49,272 nucleotides of DNA from an uncultured Rhodospirillales bacterium (GCA_903920145.1 CAIXKV010000040.1:1-49272), one strand, 5' to 3'; positions 28,236 to 37,110 are shown, numbered from the stretch's first letter. Notes: a model not told the origin generated them from the letters alone. A program made the numbers and translations.

Positions 28236-28953
28236 ACCGGCGTTCCCGCCGATGAAACTCTTGAATGGCGTCTTCCAGGTCTAGCCGGGTGAAATCCGGC
28301 CACAGCCTATCGATGAACACCAACTCGGCGTAAGCCGATTGCCACAAGAGAAAATTGCTTAACCGTTGCTCACCACTGGTCCGAATCACCAGATCGGGAT
28401 CGGGAATTCCGGCTGTCCACAAGGCGGCGGACACTCGACTTTCATCGATGTCTTCTGGACGAAGGGCGCCAGCGGCAGCTTGGCGGGCCAAACTGCGAGC
28501 GGCGTCCACAAGCTCCTGGCGAGATCCGTAACTCAGGGCCAGAACCAACGTCAAAACCTTATTGTCGGCAGTGGTCGCTTCGCCGCTGTCCACAAGCTGG
28601 ATAATATCGGGAGATAAGCGGCTGCGATCACCAACCACCCGCAACCGTACCCCTGATTTGTGAAGCTCGGCGATTTCGCTGCGCAAATAGAAACGCAGCA
28701 ACGACATCAGCTCGGTCACCTCGCTGAGAGGCCGCGCCCAATTCTCTGACGAGAAACTAAACAAGGTAACATACCCCACCCCCAGCGCGCGCGCGGCCTC
28801 CACAGTTCGCCGAACCGCCTCGGCCCCCTTGCGGTGACCGGCAATTCGCGGCAAACCGCGCGCCTTGGCCCACCGACCGTTGCCATCCATAATGATGGCA
28901 ACATGAGCCGGTGGCGCCCGATCCCTGGTGTTGGTGTCACCCGAACTCGACAT
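28210..28953 (-). CDS. uppS: Isoprenyl (undecaprenyl diphosphate) synthase
   Basis: 247 residues. The cis-prenyltransferase motifs HVAIIMDGNGRWAKARG (catalytic Asp) and FSSENWARP, and the C-terminal RTSGEQRLSNFLLWQSAY, are intact. It builds the undecaprenyl carrier for peptidoglycan and O-antigen. The ATG at 28951-28953 lies 4 bp after the frr stop with GAGG upstream; the frame is open to 29004 inside frr. Confidence 0.95.
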   Translation of the reverse strand: MSSSGDTNTRDRAPPAHVAIIMDGNGRWAKARGLPRIAGHRKGAEAVRRTVEAARALGVGYVTLFSFSSENWARPLSEVTELMSLLRFYLRSEIAELHKSGVRLRVVGDRSRLSPDIIQLVDSGEATTADNKVLTLVLALSYGSRQELVDAARSLARQAAAGALRPEDIDESRVSAALWTAGIPDPDLVIRTSGEQRLSNFLLWQSAYAELVFIDRLWPDFTRLDLEDAIQEFHRRERRYGASVGTR

Positions 28954-28957
28954 GACC

Positions 28958-29515
28958 TCAGACCTGCATGATTTCCTTTTCCTTGCTCGCCAGCACGTCA
29001 TCAATTTTCTTGATGTGAGTGTCGGTTAGCCCCTGGATCTTATCAGCCCAGTTTTTATGCTCGTCTTGACTAATGTCTCCGGCCTTTTCCTGCCGCTTGA
29101 GCATATCCATGCCATCCCGCCGAACATTACGCACCGCGACGCGCGCCTGCTCGGCGTATTTATGGGCAACTTTGGACAACTCTTGGCGACGATCCTGGCT
29201 GAGATCCGGGATCGGAACGCGAATGCTTTGGCCTTCGGTTTGAGGATTGAGTCCCAGACCGGCCTCGCGAATCGCCTTTTCCACCGCCTTGACCATCGAG
29301 CGATCCCAAACCTGAACCACGATCAAGCGCGGCTCCGGTACGCCGATGGTCCCAACCTGATTGAGCGGCATGTGGTTGCCGTAGGCATCCACCGTAATCG
29401 GCTCCAACAGGCTCGCCGAGGCCCGCCCCGTGCGCAGACCAGCGAATTCCTTGCGTAGCGACTCAAGCGCGCCGTCCATGCGACGCCTCACGTCGGAAAT
29501 GTCCGGATCGGCCAC
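28958..29515 (-). CDS. frr: Ribosome recycling factor
   Basis: 185 residues, exact family length. The motifs [33 protein letters not shown] and [18 protein letters not shown] are diagnostic. With EF-G it splits the post-termination ribosome in the cytosol. Lies between pyrH and uppS in the conserved order. Confidence 0.97.
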   Translation of the reverse strand: MADPDISDVRRRMDGALESLRKEFAGLRTGRASASLLEPITVDAYGNHMPLNQVGTIGVPEPRLIVVQVWDRSMVKAVEKAIREAGLGLNPQTEGQSIRVPIPDLSQDRRQELSKVAHKYAEQARVAVRNVRRDGMDMLKRQEKAGDISQDEHKNWADKIQGLTDTHIKKIDDVLASKEKEIMQV

Positions 29516-29553
29516 CTTGCCCTTACCTCTCTTGCCTGTCTTGCCTGATCACA

Positions 29554-30300
29554 TCACGAGTCCGTGATGATGGTGAATCGGCCCTGCCCCGCCATCACTT
29601 CGGCAAAGGCTCCGGCCGTAACGATCGAGAACACCAGTATGGGAATCCGGTTATCGCGCGCCAGCGAAATCGCCGAAGCGTCCATCACCCGCAAATCCTG
29701 AGACAAAACCTCTTGAAACGACAACTGCTCGTAACGCTCGGCGGTCGGAACGCGCTTGGGATCGGCGGTGTATACGCCATCCACATGAGTTCCTTTCAGC
29801 AGGGCTTCACAGCCCATTTCCGAGGCCCGGAGCGCCGCCGCCGTATCGGTGGTGAAGTACGGGTTACCCGTGCCGGCAGCGAAAATCACCACCCGCCCTT
29901 TTTCCATATGCCGAACCGCCCGACGACGAACATAGGGCTCGCACACGGTGGCCATGGGAATCGCCGACTGCACCCGAGTCTGGATTCCCTCCCGTTCCAG
30001 GGCATTTTGCATGGCCAACGCGTTAATTACGGTGGCCAACATGCCCATATAGTCCGCTGAGGCCCGTTCCATGCCGCTGGCAGCCCCCGAAACACCCCGA
30101 AAGATGTTCCCGCCGCCAATCACCAAGCAAACCTCGACGCCCATATCCCGAACGGTTCGAACTTCGGCGGCGATCCGGGCCACGGTCTCGGACTCGAGCC
30201 CGTACTCGCCCCGCCCCATCAGCGCCTCGCCCGAAATTTTCAGCAAGACGCGCCGGTAGCGCGGACTGGACTCGTCGCCCCGTGTGATCCGGATCACCAT
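29554..30300 (-). CDS. pyrH: UMP kinase
   Basis: 248 residues of the hexameric bacterial UMP kinase family: [15 protein letters not shown] at the start, [10 protein letters not shown] for phosphate binding, and the C-terminal [13 protein letters not shown] and [15 protein letters not shown] blocks. It phosphorylates UMP to UDP, with GTP activation and UTP inhibition typical of the family. It lies between tsf and frr. Confidence 0.97.
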   Translation of the reverse strand: MVIRITRGDESSPRYRRVLLKISGEALMGRGEYGLESETVARIAAEVRTVRDMGVEVCLVIGGGNIFRGVSGAASGMERASADYMGMLATVINALAMQNALEREGIQTRVQSAIPMATVCEPYVRRRAVRHMEKGRVVIFAAGTGNPYFTTDTAAALRASEMGCEALLKGTHVDGVYTADPKRVPTAERYEQLSFQEVLSQDLRVMDASAISLARDNRIPILVFSIVTAGAFAEVMAGQGRFTIITDS

Positions 30301-30317
30301 CGCCGGTTCCTCCTTGT

Positions 30318-31262
30318 TTAGCCGACCGTCGACGGCTTGGCGCCAACCACCGCCGCAACTTCGCTGGCGAAATCGGTGGCTTCTTTTTCGATGCCTTCGC
30401 CCAAAACAAAACGGACAAAGCCCGTCAGTTTCACCGGCGCGCCAACCGTTTTGGCCGCTTGTTCAACGACCTTGCTGATCTTGGTCTCGTTGTCGATTAC
30501 GTAAACCTGTTCCAGCAACACGACTTCTTCGTAATATTTGCGCAACCGGCCTTCGACCATCTTGGCGATGATCTCTTCAGGCTTGCCACTGGCCCGTGCT
30601 TGATCGGCCAAAATTGCCCGCTCGCGATCGAGCTTGCTGGTATCAACATCCGCGATGGTCAAGGCTTCGGGCCGGGCCGCAGCCACATGCATCGCAATCT
30701 GCTTACCCAATTCCACCAGCTTTTCGCGGCTGCCCGTCGACTCGAGGGCCACCAGAACGCCGATGGTCCCCAGATTGGGTGCCAGCGCGTTATGCGTGTA
30801 GCTGACCACCACACCCGCCGGAACCGACAAACGAGCCGCCCGCCGGAGATTCATGTTCTCGCCAATGGTGGCGATCAGGCTGGTGATTTCGACGGACACA
30901 TCATGATCGGTGCCCGGATAGGTAGCCTTGCGCAAAGCCTCGACATCGCCGTCGCCGGTCAGGGCCAGCCCGGCCAGCGTGTTCGCCGCCGCCTGGAACT
31001 TGTCGTTACGCGCGACGAAATCGGTCTCGGCGTTCAGTTCAATCACGGCACCAACCGCACCATCGGTGGCCACCGCCACCAAACCTTCGGCAGCCACCCG
31101 CCCGGCCTTGCGCGCGGCGGCAGCCAACCCCTTCTTGCGCAACCAATCGATTGCGGCTTCAAGGTCGCCGGCGGTCTCGGTCAGCGCCTTTTTGCAGTCC
31201 ATCATGCCGGCGCCGGTCTTTTCGCGCAGCTCCTTGACGCGGGAGGCAGTGATTTCAGCCAT
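30318..31262 (-). CDS. tsf: Translation elongation factor Ts
   Basis: 314 residues. The UBA-like N-terminus contains [19 protein letters not shown], and the core has [11 protein letters not shown]. It exchanges GDP for GTP on EF-Tu in the cytosol. It follows rpsB by 110 bp and precedes pyrH by 17 bp. Confidence 0.97.
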   Translation of the reverse strand: MAEITASRVKELREKTGAGMMDCKKALTETAGDLEAAIDWLRKKGLAAAARKAGRVAAEGLVAVATDGAVGAVIELNAETDFVARNDKFQAAANTLAGLALTGDGDVEALRKATYPGTDHDVSVEITSLIATIGENMNLRRAARLSVPAGVVVSYTHNALAPNLGTIGVLVALESTGSREKLVELGKQIAMHVAAARPEALTIADVDTSKLDRERAILADQARASGKPEEIIAKMVEGRLRKYYEEVVLLEQVYVIDNETKISKVVEQAAKTVGAPVKLTGFVRFVLGEGIEKEATDFASEVAAVVGAKPSTVG

Positions 31263-31372
31263 CGTGATCTCTTCCCTTGACGAATTCCAATTGCAAGTCA
31301 GACCGCCGGCCTCATACGGAAATGGGGGCGCATCGCAGCCCCCCCATCTTCCAAACCAAACCGGCGCGCGGA

Positions 31373-32149
31373 TCAGGCCTGAGCGGCCGCCCCCTCCTCA
31401 ACCACTGCGGTCTCTTCCGGAACGGCCTCACGGGCACCGACATCGATTCCAGCCGCGACCATTTCGGCCTGAAGACCGTCGAGGACCGCCCCAGAAATCA
31501 ACTCGCAGTACAGCTCGATCGCCCGCAAGGCGTCGTCATTGCCCGGAATCGGAAAGGCGATGCCATCGGGATCGGAATTGCTGTCGATCACGGCCACCAC
31601 TGGAATGCCAAGCTTATTGGCCTCCTTGACCGCAATGGATTCTTTGTTGGTATCGATGATGAACAGAATGTCGGGCAAACCGCCCATTTCCTTGATGCCG
31701 CCCAGAGCCCGTTCCAACTTGTCGCGCTCACGCGTCAACTGAAGAGTTTCTTTCTTGGTCAAGCCGATATTGGCTTCGGCCAACCGCTCTTCCATCTCGC
31801 GCAAGCGGCGGATCGACTGAGAGATCGTCTTCCAGTTGGTCAGCATGCCGCCCAACCAACGATGGTTGACGAAGTACTGACCGCACCGGGTCGCAGAGTC
31901 GGCCACCCGCTCCTGCGCCTGACGCTTGGTCCCAACGAACAGCACCCGGCCACCGCCAGCCACCACGTCGCGAACCGCGACCATAGCGCGATGAAGCAGC
32001 GGAACCGACTGCTCAAGATCGATGATATGAACACCGTTGCGCACGCCGAACAGATACGGCTGCATCTTTGGATTGCGGCGACGGGTGTGGTGGCCAAAGT
32101 GGACGCCTGCTTCGAGCAGGCGGCGCATGGTAAAGGTTGGCATTGTCAT
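31373..32149 (-). CDS. rpsB: 30S ribosomal protein S2
   Basis: 258 residues. The start [20 protein letters not shown] matches alphaproteobacterial S2, and later blocks [14 protein letters not shown] and [16 protein letters not shown] are typical. GGAAAGAGA lies upstream of the ATG at 32149; a second ATG two codons on is possible, and the frame extends to 32317 without coding character. The tail is rich in Ala, Glu and Val, as often in this group. First gene of the long leftward block. Confidence 0.97.
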   Translation of the reverse strand: MTMPTFTMRRLLEAGVHFGHHTRRRNPKMQPYLFGVRNGVHIIDLEQSVPLLHRAMVAVRDVVAGGGRVLFVGTKRQAQERVADSATRCGQYFVNHRWLGGMLTNWKTISQSIRRLREMEERLAEANIGLTKKETLQLTRERDKLERALGGIKEMGGLPDILFIIDTNKESIAVKEANKLGIPVVAVIDSNSDPDGIAFPIPGNDDALRAIELYCELISGAVLDGLQAEMVAAGIDVGAREAVPEETAVVEEGAAAQA

Positions 32150-32562
32150 AATAAATATCTCTTTCCGGTTGCACCGCCGCGAGCCTGTCCCGTTCTTCCC
32201 GCAACCGAATCCGACAGATGTCGAACCCGCCTTTGCGATGAACGTCAAGGACACCGGAGCGGCCATTCGCCACGCCGTGGCAAAGGTCCGCAAGCCCGCG
32301 TGAGGGGTTGACGACACCGCTTAAATAGCCCGCAGCCGAAGCTTTGGCAACAGTTCTAGTGTGATGGGAATTTGTCGTCCTGGCCATATTCGTTATACCA
32401 TCGCGCCCGAGCGCCGGGCGGGCGCCTCTGCGCCCTTGGCTTTAGGCGCATGAGCGCACAAGCCTGCGGTCGCGGCCCGGTACCGGCACGCTATCATGGC
32501 CATGGCTGGCCGGTATTATAGTCCCCAAGGACAGCCCGAATGAAACAAGAGACGAGGTCTTA
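32150..32562. other. Divergent region between rpsB and the LOV-like kinase
   Basis: 413 bp with no gene. It must hold the leftward rpsB promoter and leader and the rightward kinase promoter. The middle (32394-32515) is family-1 repeat copy D. I could not place promoter boxes with confidence. Confidence 0.6.
32394..32515 (+). repeat. Family-1 structured repeat, copy D (diverged, lacks hairpin 1)
   Basis: H2: GGGCGC (32420-32425) with GCGCCC (32430-32435), loop CTCT. H3 is short: GCGC-ATGA-GCGC (32446-32457). H5 has new arms TACCGGC (32481-32487) and GCCGGTA (32509-32515), so pairing is kept although the sequence differs from copies C and F. The H1 region is deleted and H4 is weak. Confidence 0.75.
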
Positions 32563-33738
32563 ATGCGCGAAAACCTGATGGACCCTCCAAGCGATCAGGC
32601 CGAGCGGGATATGATGAGCTGGGGAGACGGCACCGTCTCCAACGAACTCTTTGTGGCTGCCATCGAATCATGTCCGATCGGCATCTCCATCAGCGACGCC
32701 ACCAAGCCAAGTATGCCATTGATTTATGTGAATTCGGCTTTTTTGGGAATTACCGGCTATTTCTTACAGGAAGTGGTTGGCAACAGCTTAAATTTTCTGA
32801 ACGGCCCCGAGACCGACTCGGAAGCGGTGCGGCGGGTGGCTGCCACCTTGTGCATGAACGAGCCGGTGGATGCCGAAGTCCTTCAGTACCGCAAGGATGG
32901 AGTGCCGTTTTGGTGTGAATTACGCATGACGCCGCTGTCCCAGGATGGGCAAATCGTCGCTCTGATCGGCGTTCACAATGATATCACCGAAAAACGGCAA
33001 CAACGGATGGAAGATCAGCGCCGGCAAAAGCTCCAGGCGCTAGGACAACTAGCGGGCGGCGTTGCTCATGAGATTAACAATCTGCTTCAGCCCATCCTGA
33101 CTTATAGCGATCTGGTGCTGTCCGGGACCGATGATCCGAGCACGATGCGGCGTATGAACCGGGTCGTGGCCAGTGCAGAAAAAGCGCGGGATATCGTCCG
33201 GGGGATTCTCCGCTTTTCGCGCGGCGAGACGGCTCCCGCCAGCGCAACCGCCCTGCAACCGGCATTGATCGAATCCCTGGAATTCGTGCGCGGATTGCTG
33301 CCCGTCACCGTTGCCATCGTGGTGAGGGGGCTTGATTCCGCCTTGGGGCACGCCCGAATTAGCGAAGTCGAACTGACCCAGGTGCTAACCAATCTTTTAA
33401 ACAATGCCGCCCAAGCCATGGGCGAACGGGGCACCATCACCATCGAGTTCGAAGCCGACAACCTCGAACCCCAACAGGCTCTTTTCTTGGGCATGGCCCC
33501 TGGACGAGTCTGCCGAGTCACGGTCACTGACAACGGCCCCGGCATGGACGAAACCACCTTAGCCCACGTCTTTGACCCCTTTTTCACCACGAAGCCTCTC
33601 GGCCAAGGCACCGGGCTAGGCCTCTCGGTGGTCTACGGCATTATCCAGAACTGGCATGGAACCATTTCAGTCACAAGCCTCCCTGGCCAAGGAGCACGGT
33701 TCGTTTTTCATATCCCCTGCGTGGCTCCCAACACATGA
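32563..33738 (+). CDS. Sensor histidine kinase with a degenerate LOV-type PAS domain
   Basis: 391 residues, no membrane helix, so cytosolic. The PAS domain (about 30-145) is closely LOV-like (FLNGPETDSEAVRR, YRKDGVPFW, GVHNDITEK), but the photoactive Cys of the G-x-N-C-R-F motif is Leu76 (GNSLNFLNG, 73-81). The flavin-contacting Asn positions are Gln108 and Cys118, and the signalling Gln is His138. The kinase core follows: H-box H169 in GGVAHEINN, N-box NLLNNAAQA, G1 DNGPGMD and G2 GTGLGLSVV. It resembles the LOV-histidine kinase family, but light sensing is unlikely. No response regulator is adjacent. It converges on nifT. GAGG precedes the ATG. Confidence 0.92.
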   Translation: MRENLMDPPSDQAERDMMSWGDGTVSNELFVAAIESCPIGISISDATKPSMPLIYVNSAFLGITGYFLQEVVGNSLNFLNGPETDSEAVRRVAATLCMNEPVDAEVLQYRKDGVPFWCELRMTPLSQDGQIVALIGVHNDITEKRQQRMEDQRRQKLQALGQLAGGVAHEINNLLQPILTYSDLVLSGTDDPSTMRRMNRVVASAEKARDIVRGILRFSRGETAPASATALQPALIESLEFVRGLLPVTVAIVVRGLDSALGHARISEVELTQVLTNLLNNAAQAMGERGTITIEFEADNLEPQQALFLGMAPGRVCRVTVTDNGPGMDETTLAHVFDPFFTTKPLGQGTGLGLSVVYGIIQNWHGTISVTSLPGQGARFVFHIPCVAPNT

Positions 33739-33746
33739 CGGGATCT

Positions 33747-33797
33747 CGGGGGTTTTCGCGGGCTCTGCCCACAGGCAAAGTCCTACGCCCCCCCGAC
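33747..33797 (-). repeat. Family-2 hairpin repeat, copy 3, between convergent genes
   Basis: In reverse orientation the core reads TGTGGGCAGAGCCCGCGAAAA, matching copies 1 and 2 over about 33 nt. An inner hairpin GGGC-TCT-GCCC is enclosed by TCGGGGG (33747-33753) and CCCCCGA (33791-33797). It lies between the histidine kinase and nifT stops, so it may end transcription from both sides. Confidence 0.65.
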
Positions 33798-33799
33798 TC

Positions 33800-34009
33800 T
33801 CACGCATCAGCCAGCTTGCGAGCCTCAACGGTAATGGGCAGACGGGTATCAACGGGCAGGTCCGGCAGCTCTAAGCGCCATCCATTCCCCAACTGCACCC
33901 AACCACCCCACAAACCGGGCTTTTCGGATTCGACAATCGGTTCCTCGAGGTCTTTTTTTGCCACGTAAATTTGAAACACGTCGCCTTTGCGATTGACCAT
34001 GACCTTCAT
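33800..34009 (-). CDS. nifT: NifT/FixU family nitrogen fixation protein
   Basis: 69 residues, the full family length. The start MKVMVNRKGDVFQIYVAKKD and the block GLWGGWVQLGNGWRLELPDL are typical of NifT. The exact function is unknown; the gene travels with nifZ or nifB and is dispensable in tested species. It overlaps nifZ by 4 bp and is the last gene of the nif unit. Confidence 0.93.
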   Translation of the reverse strand: MKVMVNRKGDVFQIYVAKKDLEEPIVESEKPGLWGGWVQLGNGWRLELPDLPVDTRLPITVEARKLADA

Positions 34010-34362
34010 GAACGAGCCTCTTCAGGTTGAACAACGGCACCAAATGGGTCGGCGACCACTTCCAGCTCCTGGAGGCGCATACCAACCACGCGACCAAGGC
34101 GAAAAAAATCAACACTATAGATATAATATCGCTGCAAAAATGTGCCGACGCGGTTGACGTAGCCGATTTCGCCCCGCTCCAGCAGAATCTCGCCCATCCG
34201 CTCTCCAGGATAAGTTCCGTCGTTCCGAATCGCCACCTTGGCCCGAACCTTGGTCCCCACAGCCAAAGCCGGGGGCCGATAAATTTCGATGGCCTCAAGG
34301 GCATCGGCCAGGGGAATGATCTGGTTCGGTGTGGATAGGGTGGACGGCGATTGATCGACCAT
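34006..34362 (-). CDS. nifZ: NifZ family protein
   Basis: 118 residues. The NifZ core is seen in PALAVGTKVRAKVAIRNDGT and RGEIGYVNRVGTFLQRYYIY. NifZ acts as an accessory factor in P-cluster maturation of the MoFe protein in studied diazotrophs. Start 15 bp after the LRV gene with GGGAG upstream, and a 4-bp overlap with nifT, so translation is coupled. Confidence 0.92.
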   Translation of the reverse strand: MVDQSPSTLSTPNQIIPLADALEAIEIYRPPALAVGTKVRAKVAIRNDGTYPGERMGEILLERGEIGYVNRVGTFLQRYYIYSVDFFRLGRVVGMRLQELEVVADPFGAVVQPEEARS

Positions 34363-34377
34363 GACGGTTTTCTCCCA

Positions 34378-34839
34378 TCACATCAGATGACGTTTGCCAC
34401 GCACCGCCGAAATGGCGAACGGGCGTCCCGGATGATGCCACATCCCCAAACGCAGCCGCGCCACCCGCTGAACCTCTTCGGCGTCGTCCTCAACCAGCCG
34501 CAGCAAAGCCGACGGCACCGCCCGTCCCGCAACAGCGGCCCGAACCCGAGGATCACAATCGCCCGCCAAAACCGTAAGCTGTTCTGGCCGCAGTCGACCG
34601 GCCACAATCAGGCGAACCCCGGCATCACGATCCCAGACCATCGCGGTCAACCACTCTTCAGCGATCAGCCTCGCCACTTCGCAGCGCACTTCGGGATCGG
34701 GATCGGTCATGGCCGCCGGCAGCAGGCAGGCCGGCAACCGTCGGACCACTCCCGCCCGAGCCGATGAGTCCGACCGGAGCGAACAGGCGCAACACGGCGT
34801 CGGCTCAACAATCCAATCTGGCCCATCGCACTCGTCCAT
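34378..34839 (-). CDS. LRV (leucine-rich repeat variant) FeS protein of the nif group
   Basis: 153 residues. The N-terminus has a cysteine cluster (C4, C16, C17, C19, with C38 further on) matching the LRV iron-sulfur domain. It is followed by about four helical repeats with the pattern D-P-[DE]-V-R-x-x-V-A (about 45-130, for example DPDPEVRCEVARL and DCDPRVRAAVAGR). LRV proteins were first described from a nif locus of Azotobacter; the function is unknown, and a role in Fe-S transfer or protein binding is inferred. The start MDECDGPDW at 34839 is preferred; the open frame continues to 35031, but upstream is repeat DNA. Confidence 0.88.
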   Translation of the reverse strand: MDECDGPDWIVEPTPCCACSLRSDSSARAGVVRRLPACLLPAAMTDPDPEVRCEVARLIAEEWLTAMVWDRDAGVRLIVAGRLRPEQLTVLAGDCDPRVRAAVAGRAVPSALLRLVEDDAEEVQRVARLRLGMWHHPGRPFAISAVRGKRHLM

Positions 34840-34884
34840 GACAAAACGCCCTCCCGGTTTCCAAGGGTCTCTGTCTCTCGTGGG

Positions 34885-34985
34885 CCCCGCCCCGCGCGCC
34901 TCTCCGCGCGAGGCCAAGGGCGCGGACACGCTCGGCGTCTCAGGGGTAGCCTTGATGAAGCCGTACCAAGGCTCGATGGTTGACA
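34885..34985 (-). repeat. Family-1 structured repeat, copy E, inside the nif unit
   Basis: Reverse orientation between fdxN and the LRV gene. H1 is AGCCTTG (34948-34954) with CAAGGCT (34967-34973): the inner part differs from other copies but still pairs. H3 is CGCGCG (34893-34898) with CGCGCG (34905-34910). H2 is weak; H4 and H5 cannot be recognised. Confidence 0.75.
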
Positions 34986-35067
34986 TCTCAAGGCCAAGGA
35001 GGCTGCACCGCCTTGCGGGGTGCAGACACAAGAACAGGGCCCTGTAACAAACCTTGCGACCTACAGA

Positions 35068-35259
35068 TCACGCCCGCGAAATACAATCCGCCGGACAAGC
35101 CGCAACGCATTGGGGAGAATCGAACTTACCGGCGCATTCGGTGCATTTGTCTGGATTAATGGCGTAGACATCGCCCTTCATACGAATGGCCTTGCTGGGG
35201 CAATCCGACTCGCAGGCTCCGCAGCCGGTGCAGTTAGCAGCATTGATTTTATAAGCCAT
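35068..35259 (-). CDS. fdxN: 2[4Fe-4S] ferredoxin FdxN
   Basis: 63 residues. Eight cluster cysteines: C10, C13, C16, C20 and C39, C42, C51, C55. The eight-residue gap between C42 and C51 is the insertion typical of FdxN-type nif ferredoxins. It probably donates electrons to NifB or nitrogenase. The ATG at 35259 has GGAGGAG at the right spacing; the frame extends to 35307 without a better start. It lies 131 bp downstream of nifB. Confidence 0.94.
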   Translation of the reverse strand: MAYKINAANCTGCGACESDCPSKAIRMKGDVYAINPDKCTECAGKFDSPQCVAACPADCISRA

Positions 35260-35351
35260 GAGTCTCCTCCGTTTGGTTTGGCTTGGGGTGATGGGCAAGG
35301 GGTCCACAAAAGAGCCCCCGATCGGGAGATGATTCGTTCACTCTCGGGTTA

Positions 35352-36985
35352 GGGGTCAAGCCCTTGGTACCAGCGTTCAACGCAAGTCGGTTACGACGCC
35401 CGCGCCACCGCCACATCCTCGACGGCGGCTAAGGCGGCTAAGTGCGCTCGATATACGGCGGCGACCCCTGTTTCGATATAATCGTAAGCGTGATCGGTGA
35501 CGACGTTAATGCCAGCTTCCTTTAGCCGATCGCTGGGACAGACGCCAATCTTAGCCGCCAACAAAACCGGCACGCCTTCCAGAGCCTTGATCACCGCTTC
35601 TAATTTATCCTCTTCGCCATAGCCGCCTTGGCAGTAATGATCAGCCCGGCGATGCCCGATAAAACGAATGCCCGAGCCATCGACTTCATAAAGCTGAAAT
35701 TCGCGGGCATGACCGAAATGCTGGTTGATCCGCCCGCCGCCCCGGCTGCATGTCGCGACCAGCAATGGCGGCGCGACGGCGGTGTTGAGACCACGCCCAA
35801 CGGCTTGGGCGGATTGGGCGGCCTGCTGGCGATCCTGGCGCTCGCGCTCGACCCACTCCCGATACTGGCGCCGCTCGTCGGGCCGGTCTTCGACCGTCAC
35901 CTCGCCCACGCGCTCCATCGTGAAATCCTGACTGAGATCCTGGCCCAACAGCCCCACCGCGTCGGCGCGACATTGGCGGCAATGCTTCATCAGGCGGGCA
36001 CCGCCACCCAACTGGTCCTGAACCTGCTTCAACTCTGCCGGAGTCGGCCCCCGTCGACCATCCAGGCCAAAACGCGTGCCATGGGCCGGGTCCGAGATCA
36101 ACGGCATGATATTATGCAAAAACGCACCGTAACCGCGCACAGTCTCATTGACTGTGGCCAGATGGGTATCGTTGATCCCTGGAATCAGGACCGAATTGAC
36201 CTTAACCAAAATCCCGGCTTCAACCAGCCGACGAAGCCCCTCGATCTGCCGCTCATGCAGAATGCGCGCGGCTTCGCGGCCCGTGTGGCGTCGATGATCA
36301 AAGAAAATCCACGCATAAATGTCTTCTCCAATCGCCGGATCGACCATATTGATGGTGACGGTGACATGGTCGACCTTTAAATCCCGAATGCGCTCCACAT
36401 GATCAGGCAAAGCCAACCCGTTGGTGGATAAGCACAGTTTGATATCGGGAAACTGCCGGGAAATCTGATCAAAGGTTTCGAACGTGTGACGCCAGTCGGC
36501 CAGAGCATCTCCTGGACCGGCGATCCCCACCACCGAAAGCTGAGGCATCCGCGCCGCCACCGCCGCGACCTTACGCACCGCCTGTTCTGGAGTCAGCCGT
36601 TCGCTGGTGACGCCGGGCCGGCTTTCATTGGCACAGTCATATTTCCGGTTACAGTAATTACATTGAATGTTGCAGGCCGGAGCCACCGCGACATGCATCC
36701 GGGCAAAGTAATGATGAGCCTGCTCACTGTAGCAGGGATGATTTTTGACCTTATCCCACACCTCGGGCGGCAAGTCAGAAGCCCCAGAGCTGCCGGACGA
36801 AGACCCGCAAGACTTGGCCGCACATCCGCCACGGGCATTGGGAGGGAGAACGGGGTTAAGGGTGGGATTGGCGCTGATCGGCGCCGAGATCCTGGTCGTG
36901 ACGGTGTCCAAGGGGATAATGTGCCGAGTCATTGCCGCCGCTCCTGATCCTTGGGTTCACACCGCCCCGATGGGGTCAAGCCCTT
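35352..36985. repeat. 14-bp direct repeat flanking nifB
   Basis: GGGGTCAAGCCCTT occurs at 35352-35365 (38 bp after the nifB stop) and at 36972-36985 (just downstream of the -12 box of its promoter). Both are in the same orientation. Meaning unknown. Confidence 0.6.
35391..36932 (-). CDS. nifB: Nitrogenase cofactor biosynthesis protein NifB
   Basis: 513 residues. The radical SAM motif CNIQCNYC supplies C87, C91 and C94, and accessory Fe-S cluster cysteines are in the N-terminal CAAKSC and central HCRQCRADAVG blocks. The C-terminal 110 residues (about 395-500, with RINQHFGHAREFQLYEVDG) are a NifX-like domain, giving the long NifB type. NifB makes the 8Fe-9S-C precursor (NifB-co) of FeMo-cofactor from two [4Fe-4S] clusters and S-adenosylmethionine. 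First gene of the nif unit, driven by the sigma-54 promoter at 37004-37019. Confidence 0.97.
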   Translation of the reverse strand: MTRHIIPLDTVTTRISAPISANPTLNPVLPPNARGGCAAKSCGSSSGSSGASDLPPEVWDKVKNHPCYSEQAHHYFARMHVAVAPACNIQCNYCNRKYDCANESRPGVTSERLTPEQAVRKVAAVAARMPQLSVVGIAGPGDALADWRHTFETFDQISRQFPDIKLCLSTNGLALPDHVERIRDLKVDHVTVTINMVDPAIGEDIYAWIFFDHRRHTGREAARILHERQIEGLRRLVEAGILVKVNSVLIPGINDTHLATVNETVRGYGAFLHNIMPLISDPAHGTRFGLDGRRGPTPAELKQVQDQLGGGARLMKHCRQCRADAVGLLGQDLSQDFTMERVGEVTVEDRPDERRQYREWVERERQDRQQAAQSAQAVGRGLNTAVAPPLLVATCSRGGGRINQHFGHAREFQLYEVDGSGIRFIGHRRADHYCQGGYGEEDKLEAVIKALEGVPVLLAAKIGVCPSDRLKEAGINVVTDHAYDYIETGVAAVYRAHLAALAAVEDVAVARAS

Positions 36986-37003
36986 CAGGTTGGTCCAAGG
37001 CAA

Positions 37004-37019
37004 TGCAAAGCCGGTGCCA
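37004..37019 (-). promoter_or_regulatory. Sigma-54 (-24/-12) promoter of nifB
   Basis: On the minus strand TGGCAC-N5-TTGCA, a perfect match to the RpoN consensus (TGGCAC-N5-TTGCW). Transcription should start near 36992, giving a leader of about 60 nt before nifB. Confidence 0.93.
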
Positions 37020-37074
37020 AAGGCTTCAACCTTGATGAACCGGCCTCATCCGGCTCATCCCTTGATCTCCCGGC

Positions 37075-37090
37075 TGTCCGACCCGCGACA
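37075..37090. promoter_or_regulatory. NifA upstream activating sequence (proximal)
   Basis: TGT (37075-37077), ten bases, ACA (37088-37090): perfect TGT-N10-ACA. It lies about 60 bp upstream of the -24 box. Confidence 0.85.
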
Positions 37091-37094
37091 AGCC

Positions 37095-37110
37095 TGTCGG
37101 GGATGCGACA
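37095..37110. promoter_or_regulatory. NifA upstream activating sequence (distal)
   Basis: TGT (37095-37097), ten bases, ACA (37108-37110): perfect TGT-N10-ACA. It is exactly 20 bp from the proximal site, about two helical turns, so two NifA oligomers could bind the same face. Confidence 0.85.

Noticed and set aside
34840-35031. Longer N-terminus of the LRV protein
   Set aside because: The extension is repeat copy E DNA; the Cys cluster and family start begin at 34839.
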